Numbered from the stretch's first letter, positions 26,902-36,190 are shown. The stretch: DNA of 64,000 nt from Catenibacillus scindens (GCF_014202115.1 NZ_JACHFW010000013.1:1-64000); one strand, 5' to 3'. The notes: a model not told the origin generated them from the sequence alone. Made by a program: numbers and translations.

Positions 26902-27614
26902 GTCTGCAGCGGATCTTTCATCCGCTCTTTGCCGGCCATAATGGCCCCGATCACCCTGCGCAGCCATTGATCCCCCTCCTCATCCGCCTGTCTGGCCCGC
27001 AGCGCGTATTCTTTTGCCTCGGCGATGATCGCATCCGCATCCTGATCCATCACACTGTCGGGCAGATTAATGATCAGCCGGTTATTTTCGTCAAATACCG
27101 CCTTCCATCTTTCTTTCTCTTCCAACGCCGCCGCGCACTCTTCCTCCAAAGACTTTAACTTTTCCTTTTGCCGGTCAATTTCGCGCCGCAGTTCGGGAAT
27201 CTCTTTTTCTTTAACCGCGGTCAGCTTCGCCACATTATCCTTCAGCGCTTCCAGTTCCGCCTTTTGCTTCTCCAGCGCCTTTTGCCCGTCCAGCAGTTCC
27301 TTATTGGCCCGGGCAACCGCTTCCCTTTCTTTCCCGCACTCTTCAATACAGGCGTTGACCTCCTGTATTTTTCCAAGCATCTGTTCAATGTCCGATGTGG
27401 GCGAATAATTTTCCAGCAGCGTGTCATAACATTGCCGGAGGGTTGAGGCCACGCCGGCATAGGCGCCATACAAATTCCTCGGCTGTGCCGGAGAAGGGGT
27501 CTGCAGGATCAGCCTGGCCAGGGCCAGCGCAAGCCTGGCCGCTTCCTCCCCGTCCCCCTGCTGCGCCTTTTGTTCCAGCTGTCTGATATTGTGTTCAATC
27601 AATGCAATGTTCAC
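26898..27614 (-). CDS. Coiled-coil protein of unknown function
   Basis: A 238-residue soluble protein, mostly helical. Residues about 95-170 form a long charged coiled coil (KEREAVARANKELLDG ... LEEECAAALEEKERW). No enzymatic motif is visible. It overlaps the Hsp70 gene upstream by 4 bases and the NrdG-like gene downstream by 3 to 4 bases, so its product is likely made in fixed ratio with them. A nucleotide-exchange or adaptor role for the Hsp70 is possible by position only. Confidence 0.7.
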   Translation of the reverse strand: MNIALIEHNIRQLEQKAQQGDGEEAARLALALARLILQTPSPAQPRNLYGAYAGVASTLRQCYDTLLENYSPTSDIEQMLGKIQEVNACIEECGKEREAVARANKELLDGQKALEKQKAELEALKDNVAKLTAVKEKEIPELRREIDRQKEKLKSLEEECAAALEEKERWKAVFDENNRLIINLPDSVMDQDADAIIAEAKEYALRARQADEEGDQWLRRVIGAIMAGKERMKDPLQT

Positions 27615-29239
27615 GGCTGTCCCTCCTTTAGTTCTTCCTGGATAATAATGGCAGGAAGCCTGGCGATGGTCTGATATAGCGAGATAACATTTTCCTCCCC
27701 GCCGGCATCCCTTATATGGAGCTGCGGGATACGGTGGCGGTCAATGGAAAAGCCAATCTGATAACGGTTGTCCTCCTTGTCAAAATTGGGACAAATGGAT
27801 CCAAATGCCTTATCCATCCGCACCCGGACCGGCCCCATGCCGTCGTCAAAAAACAGATCCAGGCTCACCGGCATATCCTGAAATGTCCGCGCCAGTGTAT
27901 AAGGGCAGTACTGGGGCTGAGCGTATTCTTTGACCGCCTTTCCCCGGTGAAGCACAGGCACGGCTATTTCCTGCCCATGGAGATTGCGGGCAAAAAAGCC
28001 AACTTCTGTCTGATTGATATAGGCCACCGGTGTAATGCCCGCGGCAATCAGACACGCGCCGTGGGCGATGGCCGTGGAGCGGGATTCCCGGTTCATCCTC
28101 CCATCAAAACGCGGGTCGTCAATGCCGGCCATTGAACCGAATAATTCCCGAACGCAATTTTCCACACAATACAGATTGGAGAAGCCTCCCACCAAAAGCA
28201 CCCGAAAATCATCAATACCTTCCATATCAACGTCCATTTCCCCACACTTTTTCTGCATTTCCATCACAGACTCCCTCAGAGCCTGATGGTTGACCGATTC
28301 AAATGCCAGGGCGATATCTGAGGCATATACATCATACTCCTCATAGACCGGCGGCGGCATCATCACGGAAAAGGCGACGGGGTCATCCAGGCCGCCGGAC
28401 TCATAGTAATTTTCCAAAGCTGCGCGGGTACTCTCTGTGGAGGCAATCTTACAGTCCTCAAAAGCGCTCTGCAGAGCGTCAAAAGCAGGCTTCCCCGGAA
28501 CATAGATCGCGGCGTCCATTCCATTTCTGCTGGCCAGGCGCATGGTGACGGCCTGGTCAAAGGCATTGCCCGCGCAGCCGGTCTGTCCCCTGCCTCCATT
28601 TCCGCAACTGTAAAGCACGGAAATACTGCCGTTTTTCTCCGCCCTGCACAGGGTCAGATCCAGTGTGCCCCCGCCATAATCCACCACCACAATATGTCCG
28701 TGATAATTGCCCTGGCAGATTTCATTGAGGTAATATACCGCGGCGGATACCGGTTCGCTTTCAAAAGAAACCCGGCTGGACGTATCCATTCCCAGATCTT
28801 CGTATATCTGCGCCAGGTGTTCCAGAGCGATTTTATTGTGAATCTCATTTTTCCATATATCCGGCACTGTCTGTACCAGGATCATATCTTCCAGTGAAAC
28901 TCCCCGGTTTTCTGAGAATTTTTTCAGCACCTGCCCGACAAAGTCCCGGGCGGCCTCAAATGGCGATCTTATCCGCCCGCCGTTTTCACAGGCGCCATCC
29001 CCCAGTCTCAGCTTAAATGTATCATACACATCATACTGGGGAGAAAAGCGATAGCGCCGCGCCGCCTCCCCCACATAGCATCTTGCGCGATCCTCCCTGT
29101 GGTAGGCGATGATCGTGGGGAAAAATTCCCGCGCACAGGTATCAAATTTAAAATAATCTACATTTTTACTGTTGTCATCATATACACAAAAAGCGGAATA
29201 GGTTGTTCCCAGGTCAAACCCAACACGTATCATCCGCAT
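27611..29239 (-). CDS. Hsp70-family (DnaK-like) chaperone
   Basis: A 542-residue Hsp70-type ATPase. Actin-fold motifs are clear: VGFDLGTTYSAFCVYD (phosphate 1), VVVDYGGGTLDLTLC (phosphate 2) and VLLVGGFSNLYCVENCV (adenosine). The region after the ATPase is shorter than the DnaK substrate-binding domain and lacks its lid, as in several specialised bacterial Hsp70s. It is not next to grpE or dnaJ. The ATG at 29239 follows GGAAGGAAG. Position between a glycosyltransferase-like gene and a coiled-coil gene, with an AAA+ ATPase in the same cluster, suggests a dedicated chaperone system. Confidence 0.88.
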   Translation of the reverse strand: MRMIRVGFDLGTTYSAFCVYDDNSKNVDYFKFDTCAREFFPTIIAYHREDRARCYVGEAARRYRFSPQYDVYDTFKLRLGDGACENGGRIRSPFEAARDFVGQVLKKFSENRGVSLEDMILVQTVPDIWKNEIHNKIALEHLAQIYEDLGMDTSSRVSFESEPVSAAVYYLNEICQGNYHGHIVVVDYGGGTLDLTLCRAEKNGSISVLYSCGNGGRGQTGCAGNAFDQAVTMRLASRNGMDAAIYVPGKPAFDALQSAFEDCKIASTESTRAALENYYESGGLDDPVAFSVMMPPPVYEEYDVYASDIALAFESVNHQALRESVMEMQKKCGEMDVDMEGIDDFRVLLVGGFSNLYCVENCVRELFGSMAGIDDPRFDGRMNRESRSTAIAHGACLIAAGITPVAYINQTEVGFFARNLHGQEIAVPVLHRGKAVKEYAQPQYCPYTLARTFQDMPVSLDLFFDDGMGPVRVRMDKAFGSICPNFDKEDNRYQIGFSIDRHRIPQLHIRDAGGEENVISLYQTIARLPAIIIQEELKEGQP

Positions 29240-29240
29240 A

Positions 29241-30188
29241 TCACTTCCTTCCAGCCATATTCCATATTTCCGCCTCTAATTGTCCGCATTTTTCCTGGCA
29301 GCAGGCGGCAAATACATTTTCCACATCCTTAAAGCGGGTAAGTAATCGTTTTCCGGACCATGTATGGGTGATCAATCTCTGGGGCGCCTGTAAATTGTCA
29401 TAATCCAGAAATGTTTTTGCCCGGATCCCCAGTTTTGCCGCGCACATGGCCAAAATACGCTGCTCGGCAAAGATCATGCAGTTGGAACCATTATCCGGCG
29501 TATCCCGCTCATAGCGCATAAAATCAAACGCCTGGCAAAGATACTCCTCCTTTAACCGCTCATCTGCCAGATAAAGTATGGACGTATTCAGGGGCTTTGC
29601 GCCATAATCCCACTCCTTTGGGAACTGATAGCGGGGACTCATGAGAAAATAATCCACATCGGGATAAAATTTTTCATTCAAATGCTCTATATGGGCCGCT
29701 GCCAGCGCCGCGCCCTCCAGAGGCAGCCGGTCCCAGACAATCAGATCCATATCTATGATCAGACAGGGAACCGGGAGTTTCTGCAGAGCCAGCAGCTTGC
29801 CGGAAGCCCAGAATTTCCGCTGATCCAGGCCGTAGGTATCCCACAGATCATCTCTCACGCTGTCATATACGCTGTCCAGCCCCTTTTCCCGGAAATACGC
29901 TTTTCCCTGCCGGTCTGTGAACAAATGGATCGGGCCGTTATACCGCCGCCATGCCAGAGCGGAAAGGCGCGCCGTCCACTGTTCATGGAGGGGCATGGAA
30001 AAGGGAGCATTCCCATGTAAACGGCGCCAGGGCTCCGTAAGCAGCACATGATATGCCGCAACAGGAGGATCGCTGCGGGCAGATTTTTTTAAAGGTTCAA
30101 ACAGATTTCCCATACCCACAGCCCCGCAATAAATTCTGCCGGTCAGGAAATTCCGCGCGCCGCTTCCCAGTTGATCCAGGTCAATCAT
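29241..30188 (-). CDS. Glycosyltransferase-like protein (GT-A fold)
   Basis: A 315-residue protein that resembles bacterial GT-A glycosyltransferases with a DxD-type motif: PCLIIDMDLIVWD near residue 165, preceded by IHLFTDRQGK and followed by GAKPLNTSILYL. No signal peptide or membrane helix. The donor and acceptor are unknown. It ends 2 bases before the Hsp70 start. The GH13-type enzyme in the same cluster makes a carbohydrate-linked role plausible. Confidence 0.65.
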   Translation of the reverse strand: MIDLDQLGSGARNFLTGRIYCGAVGMGNLFEPLKKSARSDPPVAAYHVLLTEPWRRLHGNAPFSMPLHEQWTARLSALAWRRYNGPIHLFTDRQGKAYFREKGLDSVYDSVRDDLWDTYGLDQRKFWASGKLLALQKLPVPCLIIDMDLIVWDRLPLEGAALAAAHIEHLNEKFYPDVDYFLMSPRYQFPKEWDYGAKPLNTSILYLADERLKEEYLCQAFDFMRYERDTPDNGSNCMIFAEQRILAMCAAKLGIRAKTFLDYDNLQAPQRLITHTWSGKRLLTRFKDVENVFAACCQEKCGQLEAEIWNMAGRK

Positions 30189-30233
30189 AACTATCCCTCC
30201 CTAACACAGCCGTTTTTTCTCTCGTCATATATT

Positions 30234-31544
30234 TTACAGGGTCAGTTTTTTCAAATGATCCCAGCCGCCCTTTTCTGCAAGTTCTTTTTTACTTCCAAAA
30301 TAAATTTCTCGCCGGTCGGTGACTATCAGGATGTAATCGCCATTTCCTTCCTGTGAGTTCACAGCGAAATCTGTGATCCCCGACAGGGGACTGACAGCGG
30401 GCTGGCCGGAAGCACCGTTCATAAAACAGAGATTGCCCTCCCCATCCAGATAGGCCAGGATATTTTCATAGACTTTAAAATCATCAAAACTGCCGGTCAT
30501 CACCTTAACCGCCTTTTCCGGAATACCCTTACGCTCAAGCCATTGGGCAGTTCCCCCAAAAACAGGCCAGCAATCGCAAAAGAAGCCGTTCAGCCGACCC
30601 TGGAGTTCACAGGGTACCGGCTGATAAATGACGTTATTTTCCAGGACAACGCTGGCCTGATAGACGTATTCCAACGTTGCTTCCTTATTTCTTACGCCAT
30701 GTTCCTTAGTGAGGATCTGGCTCTCGATCGTCTTTGCAGAATTCGGAGGCTGCAGACGGATGACAACATTTTTTTCGCCATACTCCCGCGCCAGTTGGCG
30801 ATACCATTTTTCACGGCGCACAGCCTCAAGCTCCGGGATCTCGTCAGGGATAAGATGTTTTACAGTGTGAAAATTGGCATGAAGAATCTCTTCTTTCCCT
30901 CCCCACTCTGTATACTTTGCATCCCTGATCGTTCCGTTCTCATATTCATTCCACCAGGTATAAGTCTTTTTTGTGTGTACAACCACATCCTCAAGCCGGC
31001 GCAGCACCTGACTGCTGTCATTCACAAGTCTGCCTCCGCTGTTCTCCCCAAAGAAATAGAACTGCCCATCCGAATCCTCAATCAAAAAAGCGTCCTCATC
31101 ATACTTCCCATACACCCTCCTGGCAGTATCCAGAACACAGTCAAACCGGTCCGTCAGGTCGGAATTGCCCAGCAGCACTGTCTGGCCATCTCTGGTAACA
31201 TACAGGGTATGATTGGGGCTGGCCGCTGCATGTTTCACCCCCTGTGCAATGCGCGCAGGCTCTTTCAGTTCCCGGGGCAGATCGGGGCCGCACGCTTCAT
31301 TCCAGTTATTGCCGATCCCGTACAGATCCCCGTTGGCCATCAGAATCAGAGCGTGGTTGGGCCCCGCGAACACCTGGGGCGGCGCAACGTTTTTCATGTG
31401 GGGCTTCAGCACCCGTTCCACCCACGCTGTATAGTCCTCCTCAGACAAAAAAATCTGATTCTGCCCGTCCAGTCCGCAGACAGGACAGCGATCCTCACCG
31501 CCTGGTATGGCACTTCCGCAGGCAGGGCAATTTTTTATTTCCAT
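30234..31544 (-). CDS. Zinc-ribbon protein with RCC1-like repeats
   Basis: A 436-residue protein. The N-terminus is a zinc ribbon (CPACGSAIPGGEDRCPVCG). After a linker come beta-propeller-like repeats of the RCC1 type with alternating HALILMANGDLYGIGNN, HTLYVTRDGQTVLLGN and DAFLIEDSDGQFYFFGEN; the middle is more divergent. RCC1-like repeats are protein-interaction platforms. Function unknown. It sits between the radical SAM gene (22 bases upstream) and the glycosyltransferase-like gene. Confidence 0.72.
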   Translation of the reverse strand: MEIKNCPACGSAIPGGEDRCPVCGLDGQNQIFLSEEDYTAWVERVLKPHMKNVAPPQVFAGPNHALILMANGDLYGIGNNWNEACGPDLPRELKEPARIAQGVKHAAASPNHTLYVTRDGQTVLLGNSDLTDRFDCVLDTARRVYGKYDEDAFLIEDSDGQFYFFGENSGGRLVNDSSQVLRRLEDVVVHTKKTYTWWNEYENGTIRDAKYTEWGGKEEILHANFHTVKHLIPDEIPELEAVRREKWYRQLAREYGEKNVVIRLQPPNSAKTIESQILTKEHGVRNKEATLEYVYQASVVLENNVIYQPVPCELQGRLNGFFCDCWPVFGGTAQWLERKGIPEKAVKVMTGSFDDFKVYENILAYLDGEGNLCFMNGASGQPAVSPLSGITDFAVNSQEGNGDYILIVTDRREIYFGSKKELAEKGGWDHLKKLTL

Positions 31545-31566
31545 ATTCTCTCCTCCTGTTAATAAA

Positions 31567-32643
31567 TTACGAATCTGATTTCTGATAATCTCTCACCCAC
31601 TGCTGTACACGCTGATCCTGAAGGGGCAGAAACCATTTTTTTGCTCTTTCCATTGGGATAACTCCGGAAAATATCAGGTCAAAAGCTCTCCAGTCCACAA
31701 AACACCTGCACCTGTAAAAGGAAAAATCCATCTGGACGCTTAATGAGGCGGCGCGTGAAAATGAATCCCATTCCATCTCCTGATCCAGGGCAAATTCCCC
31801 GATGGGGGCAACTCCCCTCATACCGCAGCGAAAACTGGTAAACCTCCCTGCAGTCGCCAGACTATTGCCGAGAAAATGCATGGAGGCGGCCCAGCGGTAA
31901 ATGGTACAGGGGCTGTCATCATCCCACATTGCTTCATAGTGTTCCCGGATCGGAAGAATGACCGGGGAGCTGCTCCCTGCCATTGCTTCCCCCATGCGCT
32001 GCTTCTGGGCGGGAGAAGGAAAGGGGTGTGGCCTGCCATAGCTGCTCATCCGGTGGGCCGCCATCATAAGCCGCCCCTGCTTAATCTCAGAGAGCCAGTT
32101 CTGCTCCAGCCAGTCCACAAAATACACAAATCCGTCAATATTCCGGTCATGGATAGTGCAGAGCAGCGCGACTGGAATTTTGGCCTCCAAAGCGTTTTTT
32201 AATCCCTCAATAATGCGATCCAGTTGTTTTTGCGAGCGGACGCGGTAGCTGTTGGCTTCCAGCGTATGCCCGTCCAAACTCAGGGCCAGATAAACGCGCC
32301 CATGAGCTTTTAATGCCTCTAACGCTGTCTCATCTATATGTAAGCCATTGGTATTGACGCGCACCCAATAATCCTTAAAAATCTCCAATACTAATTCCAC
32401 CACTTTGGGATGGACATAAGGCTCTCCCCCGGAGTATTCGATCACCTGGGTATTGGGGTAATGGCGCCGGATAAAGATTAAGGCCGCCTGTAAATGCCTC
32501 CGCACCCGCACCAGTTCCAGCTCTGTCAATGGTGAAAACGACTGTTTTTCCCAGTCACAGTAACTGCAGTCCAGGCTGCAGTGGTTGGGAAAGCCTATGA
32601 CCTCCACTAAAAAAATATTGAGATTTTTATACACTTCTTCCAT
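31567..32643 (-). CDS. Radical SAM protein
   Basis: A 358-residue radical SAM enzyme with the 4Fe-4S motif CSLDCSYC (CxxxCxxC) near residue 22, the GGE-type motif YSGGEPYVHP, and a TIM-barrel-like series LALSLDGHT. The C-terminal part has further cysteines (FRCGMRG, FYRCRCF) that might bind an auxiliary cluster. Substrate unknown. It lies 12 bases after the GH13-dehydrogenase fusion and starts with no obvious peptide precursor next to it. Confidence 0.8.
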   Translation of the reverse strand: MEEVYKNLNIFLVEVIGFPNHCSLDCSYCDWEKQSFSPLTELELVRVRRHLQAALIFIRRHYPNTQVIEYSGGEPYVHPKVVELVLEIFKDYWVRVNTNGLHIDETALEALKAHGRVYLALSLDGHTLEANSYRVRSQKQLDRIIEGLKNALEAKIPVALLCTIHDRNIDGFVYFVDWLEQNWLSEIKQGRLMMAAHRMSSYGRPHPFPSPAQKQRMGEAMAGSSSPVILPIREHYEAMWDDDSPCTIYRWAASMHFLGNSLATAGRFTSFRCGMRGVAPIGEFALDQEMEWDSFSRAASLSVQMDFSFYRCRCFVDWRAFDLIFSGVIPMERAKKWFLPLQDQRVQQWVRDYQKSDS

Positions 32644-32655
32644 AGCCTGTTCTCC

Positions 32656-34824
32656 TTATCTGCTGTGATCCAATATGACTTTTATCCTTTCCCGTGAGGG
32701 CATGGAAAATGCCTTCTGAGCCTGAGTAAACGGAATCATCTGTATAAGATCCTTTACGTTCATGGCGCCGCTGCGGATAAACTGCGCCGCCATGCTAAAA
32801 TCCGATTCGTCATAAAGAAAGCTTCCCTGAATGCGCAGTTCCCGAAACATTACATCCGACAGATTCAGTGACGGCATAAGTCCATAGATCCCCATAAGGA
32901 GCATCTGCCCTCCACGGCGCAGGGACGGCTGCAAAAGCGGAATATTTTCCCCTGCGCCGCTGCATTCAATCACAGTATCCCAAACTACCTCCCGATCCGC
33001 GGCGGGAAAAGGACAACACCGGGTGGCTGCAGCGACATAGTCCCTGACTCTGTCATATTTGTAAACCAGCGTAATGTGACAGGAAGGGCGCAGCAAACCC
33101 AATACCCGTTCCATTAACAATGCCAGTGTCCCAGATCCGACAACAGCGATTTCTCCCTCTTTATCAATCATGTTGGCTCCGTGTATGGCCACCGCCAGGG
33201 GTTCGGTCATCGCTGAGCATATAGGGTCATCCTGTGGCTCCAGGGCAAAGAGGCATGTATTTTTCACCACCGCGTACCTGGAAAAGCCCCCGCCCTGTAC
33301 CATACCGTTCCCCTGCCGCGGCAGACGCAGAGCGACTATGTCTCCCCGGCTCAATCCATTCTCCGGCGGCAGCAGGGCAACAATCCGGCCTGTCCACTCA
33401 TGTCCGCCCTCATCCGGACGTTTCCAGTAAAATCTTCCATGCCGCATTTCACGGTAATCCGATCCACAGATACCGCAGGCCAGTATTTCTACCAGTGCCT
33501 CGCCCCATCCCAAAGCTCTGATGGGAACCTGACGCAGCACCATTTCTCCCCCTGTCTCTATGCAGTACGAAGTATTTACAGGCAAATCCCCCACATCCGG
33601 GATAGTTTCGACAAAAAACTGGAAATCATAAGGTTCCAGAACAATCTGCGGCGGCAGAGATGAATATGGAAAATTTTCTTTCAGCTGCCGCGTCAGTAAA
33701 GTTATCCTCTCCTCAGTACGGTTAAGGGCCAGCAGCGCCTGTTGTCCCCGCACGGTCTTTGAAAGCAGCGTCACCCGCCGATCTTCCGAAGGAATAAATG
33801 CCAGTTCGCCTTCCTTGCGAAAAACAGGGTATGTATCCCGCCACCTCATAACATTGCGGATATCCTCTGTAAGATCTGTCTGCGTATGTTCCCAATCCGC
33901 CTTTCTTGTATGGCATACATGGATGGGATTTTTAAACCCATATTCAAATCCGCTGGTAATCATCCATCCGGAGGATAGTATACCGGTAAATCTGAGACGC
34001 TGTCTTACTCTGGCCAGGTTATTTTCTTCTCTTACCATACACCGGCAGGTATCATGATTTTCCGGAAAGGCAATCGCAGCGATAACCGCCCCATTGCGGT
34101 TGTTTTGCTCCACCAGCCAGTTCTCCTTATAATCCCACCAGCAGGCCGAATTGAATATATATTGAAAACCGGCCTGGGCCAGAGCGTGAATTTGTTCCGG
34201 CGCCGCTAAAAAAGCTTCCCCCGCGAATATAACCTGGGGATACTCCTTTTTCAGTTCCGTAATCAGATGTCTCCAAAAGCGGGCAGGCACTTTCGCTGCC
34301 ACATCACACCGAAAACCTGCAAAACCTAACGCCATATATCTTTGGCACAGCGCCACTATATATTCCCAAAGCCCATTTTGGGGATGGCGATAATCCAGCT
34401 TGGCACAATCCTTCCATTCCTCGTAATCACCTTCAATAGTAAAAGTCCCCGCGCACTGTATTGAACCGTCCTCATTTTGCTCATACCACTCCGGATGGAC
34501 GGTGACAAGGGGCGAATCTATGGCCGTATGATTGATCACCAGATCATATAACACACGCATACCTATGGTCCGGCAGGATGAGAGAAACCACTGAACCTGC
34601 GCTTTGGCCTGCTCCCTGTCTGACTTTGGAAAGATAGCCTCGTCATAGGCGTCATAATCCCGTATGGCATATATGCTGTCTGACGAGCCCGTCTGATGAA
34701 TGGGATTAAGATACAGCGTATCAAAACCCATATCCCGCGCGTGCTGCGCCGCCTTCCACCAGTCCTGAACGCCATCATAAAGGCGCGGAAAAAGGTTGTA
34801 AATCCGAATATCCTGGTCTGGCAT
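32656..34824 (-). CDS. GlgE-like GH13 domain fused to a medium-chain dehydrogenase
   Basis: A 722-residue two-domain protein. Residues 1 to about 410 are a GH13 alpha-amylase-type domain with all four regions: DLVINHTA, GFRCDVAAK (nucleophile Asp), VIFAGEAF (acid/base Glu) and FPENHDT. The HPEWY and DGSIQ segments resemble GlgE maltosyltransferase. From about 430 to the end is a zinc-type medium-chain dehydrogenase: CGICGSD, GGHEWTG and the Rossmann VVGSGTLALL; the four structural-zinc cysteines are missing. Both catalytic sets look intact. I know of no such fusion. The ATG at 34824 follows GGGGGAG. First gene of the cluster. Confidence 0.85.
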   Translation of the reverse strand: MPDQDIRIYNLFPRLYDGVQDWWKAAQHARDMGFDTLYLNPIHQTGSSDSIYAIRDYDAYDEAIFPKSDREQAKAQVQWFLSSCRTIGMRVLYDLVINHTAIDSPLVTVHPEWYEQNEDGSIQCAGTFTIEGDYEEWKDCAKLDYRHPQNGLWEYIVALCQRYMALGFAGFRCDVAAKVPARFWRHLITELKKEYPQVIFAGEAFLAAPEQIHALAQAGFQYIFNSACWWDYKENWLVEQNNRNGAVIAAIAFPENHDTCRCMVREENNLARVRQRLRFTGILSSGWMITSGFEYGFKNPIHVCHTRKADWEHTQTDLTEDIRNVMRWRDTYPVFRKEGELAFIPSEDRRVTLLSKTVRGQQALLALNRTEERITLLTRQLKENFPYSSLPPQIVLEPYDFQFFVETIPDVGDLPVNTSYCIETGGEMVLRQVPIRALGWGEALVEILACGICGSDYREMRHGRFYWKRPDEGGHEWTGRIVALLPPENGLSRGDIVALRLPRQGNGMVQGGGFSRYAVVKNTCLFALEPQDDPICSAMTEPLAVAIHGANMIDKEGEIAVVGSGTLALLMERVLGLLRPSCHITLVYKYDRVRDYVAAATRCCPFPAADREVVWDTVIECSGAGENIPLLQPSLRRGGQMLLMGIYGLMPSLNLSDVMFRELRIQGSFLYDESDFSMAAQFIRSGAMNVKDLIQMIPFTQAQKAFSMPSRERIKVILDHSR

Positions 34825-34870
34825 AAAACTCCCCCCTGTTTTGTGTCCTGTCTCCGCCACGTTTGCATAT

Positions 34871-34876
34871 ATTATA
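34871..34876 (-). promoter_or_regulatory. Possible -10 box of the ten-gene cluster
   Basis: TATAAT on the minus strand, 47 bases upstream of the fusion gene start. No good -35 box is visible at 16-18 bases, so this is tentative. Confidence 0.35.
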
Positions 34877-34937
34877 TAACAAAGCACTGATTTTGCATAT
34901 ACGGTTTGAGCATTTTTACCAATTTAAAGTAACCGTT

Positions 34938-34990
34938 GTTACTATTCACTGTCGATTTGAAGCAGGAACCCCCATCAAATGATCCATCAG
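34938..34990. repeat. Truncated copy of the 198-bp repeat subtype
   Basis: GTTACTATTCACTGTCGATT continues into GAAGCAGGAAC and CCATCAAATGA, matching the left part of the element at 17260 with its first hairpin shortened. The right arm is absent. It lies upstream of the ten-gene cluster. Confidence 0.7.
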
Positions 34991-35001
34991 GGATAGCGGC
35001 A

Positions 35002-35033
35002 CAAAAACAGCGGGCTCCCAAAAGGAGCCCGCT
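35002..35033 (-). terminator. Intrinsic terminator of hpf
   Basis: Stem AGCGGGCTCC/GGAGCCCGCT with a five-base loop. On the minus strand it is followed by GTTTTTGT; the plus strand also has a nearby T run, so it may work in both directions. Confidence 0.85.
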
Positions 35034-35065
35034 CCGGCTTTTTATAATTTAAAAAAATTCAGTTT

Positions 35066-35593
35066 TTAAAATTCCGGTTCAATGAGTCCGTAGGTATTGC
35101 CTTTGCGTTTATAGACTACATTCACCTCATCGGTCTGGGCATTTCTGAATACAAAGAAATTATGGCCCAACAGTTCCATCTGTACACAGGCTTCCTCAAC
35201 ATCCATAGGCTTTATGGCAAAACGTTTGGTACGCACGATCTGAATGCCTTCATCCTCATCGCCCTCCATGTCCATGTATGCCTTCTGGAAATTGCCTGTT
35301 CCATGCATCTGATTGACAAGTTTTGTTTTATATTTGCGCATCTGGCGCTCAATGATCTCCTCTACCAGATCAATAGATACATACATATCATCGCTGACTT
35401 GTTCAGCACGGATAATGCTTCCCTTCACCGGGATCGTAACCTCAATCTTCTGCCGCAGCTTCTCCACGCTCAGGGTGACAACAACATCCGTTTCAGGGGT
35501 AAAGTATTTTTCCAGTTTACCAAGCTTTTCATAAATGGCATCCTTTAATCCTTCGGTCACATCAATATTCTTTCCGCTGATAATATAACGCAT
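35066..35593 (-). CDS. hpf: Long-form ribosome hibernation-promoting factor
   Basis: A 175-residue protein. The N-terminal beta-alpha-beta ribosome-binding domain (RYIISGKNIDVTEGLKDAIYEKLGKLEKYF) is joined to a C-terminal dimerisation domain (KRFAIKPMDVEEACVQMELLGHNFFVFRNAQTDEVNVVYKR). The long form makes 100S ribosome dimers in resting cells. I choose ATG at 35593 with AAAGGAG upstream instead of the TTG three codons earlier. A terminator follows at 35002-35033. Confidence 0.95.
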   Translation of the reverse strand: MRYIISGKNIDVTEGLKDAIYEKLGKLEKYFTPETDVVVTLSVEKLRQKIEVTIPVKGSIIRAEQVSDDMYVSIDLVEEIIERQMRKYKTKLVNQMHGTGNFQKAYMDMEGDEDEGIQIVRTKRFAIKPMDVEEACVQMELLGHNFFVFRNAQTDEVNVVYKRKGNTYGLIEPEF

Positions 35594-35689
35594 ATTACCC
35601 AACTCCTTTGCCCATAAATTTTGCTGAAAAAAATAAACCTCCTTATGTAAATTCTCTGTAAGATTATTATAGCATAAAACCTTTTCTTT

Positions 35690-35880
35690 TCAAGTCAATT
35701 AAAGTTATTTTCAAAATATTTCTATATATGTTCTGTTTTTTTCACCAAAATATAATTATTCATAGGATTTTTATCAATTTTAAAAAAATAAAAAAGTCAA
35801 GGGGATTTTAATTTTTTTTTACAAATACAGGCAAATTTTACATTATGAACAAAACATATTTTCGTTTTTAAATTACATAA
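35690..35880. other. Very AT-rich tract beside the DnaA boxes
   Basis: About 190 bases with long A and T runs between the hpf promoter region and the DnaA-box cluster. No gene. This is the composition expected of a DNA-unwinding element if the neighbouring boxes form an origin. I do not see clear TAG-trio repeats. Confidence 0.4.
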
Positions 35881-35978
35881 TTATCCACTTTTCCACAGAT
35901 TTCGATTGTGGATAATGTGGATAACTTTGTGAATAACTTTGTTTTATCGAAAAAAACCCGTTTTTTTATAGTGGATAA
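35881..35978. other. Cluster of DnaA boxes (candidate replication origin)
   Basis: Six 9-mers in 98 bases match TTATNCACA or its complement with at most one mismatch: 35881-35889 (TTATCCACT), 35889-35897 (TTTTCCACA), 35907-35915 and 35916-35924 (perfect TGTGGATAA, head to tail), 35928-35936 (TGTGAATAA) and 35970-35978 (AGTGGATAA). Such density is normally seen only at oriC or DnaA-titrating loci. No dnaA or dnaN lies nearby, and genes on both sides run leftwards, so origin function is unproven. Confidence 0.6.
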
Positions 35979-36190
35979 CTCTGTGAGCAAATAATTTTTT
36001 TATCACTTGATTATGTAAACGCTTCCGACATTTTTTGTGCATTTTTTCCCTTTTTCACCCACAGACAATTTTGTCGCTTATAGTCCATCGCACATCTTTT
36101 TTATTCCCGCTAAATATTCTGACGATTTACGCATTGCCCCGATGCTTACAGCGCTTCTTTGTATTATAAGGAACACCGTTTTCTATAACA

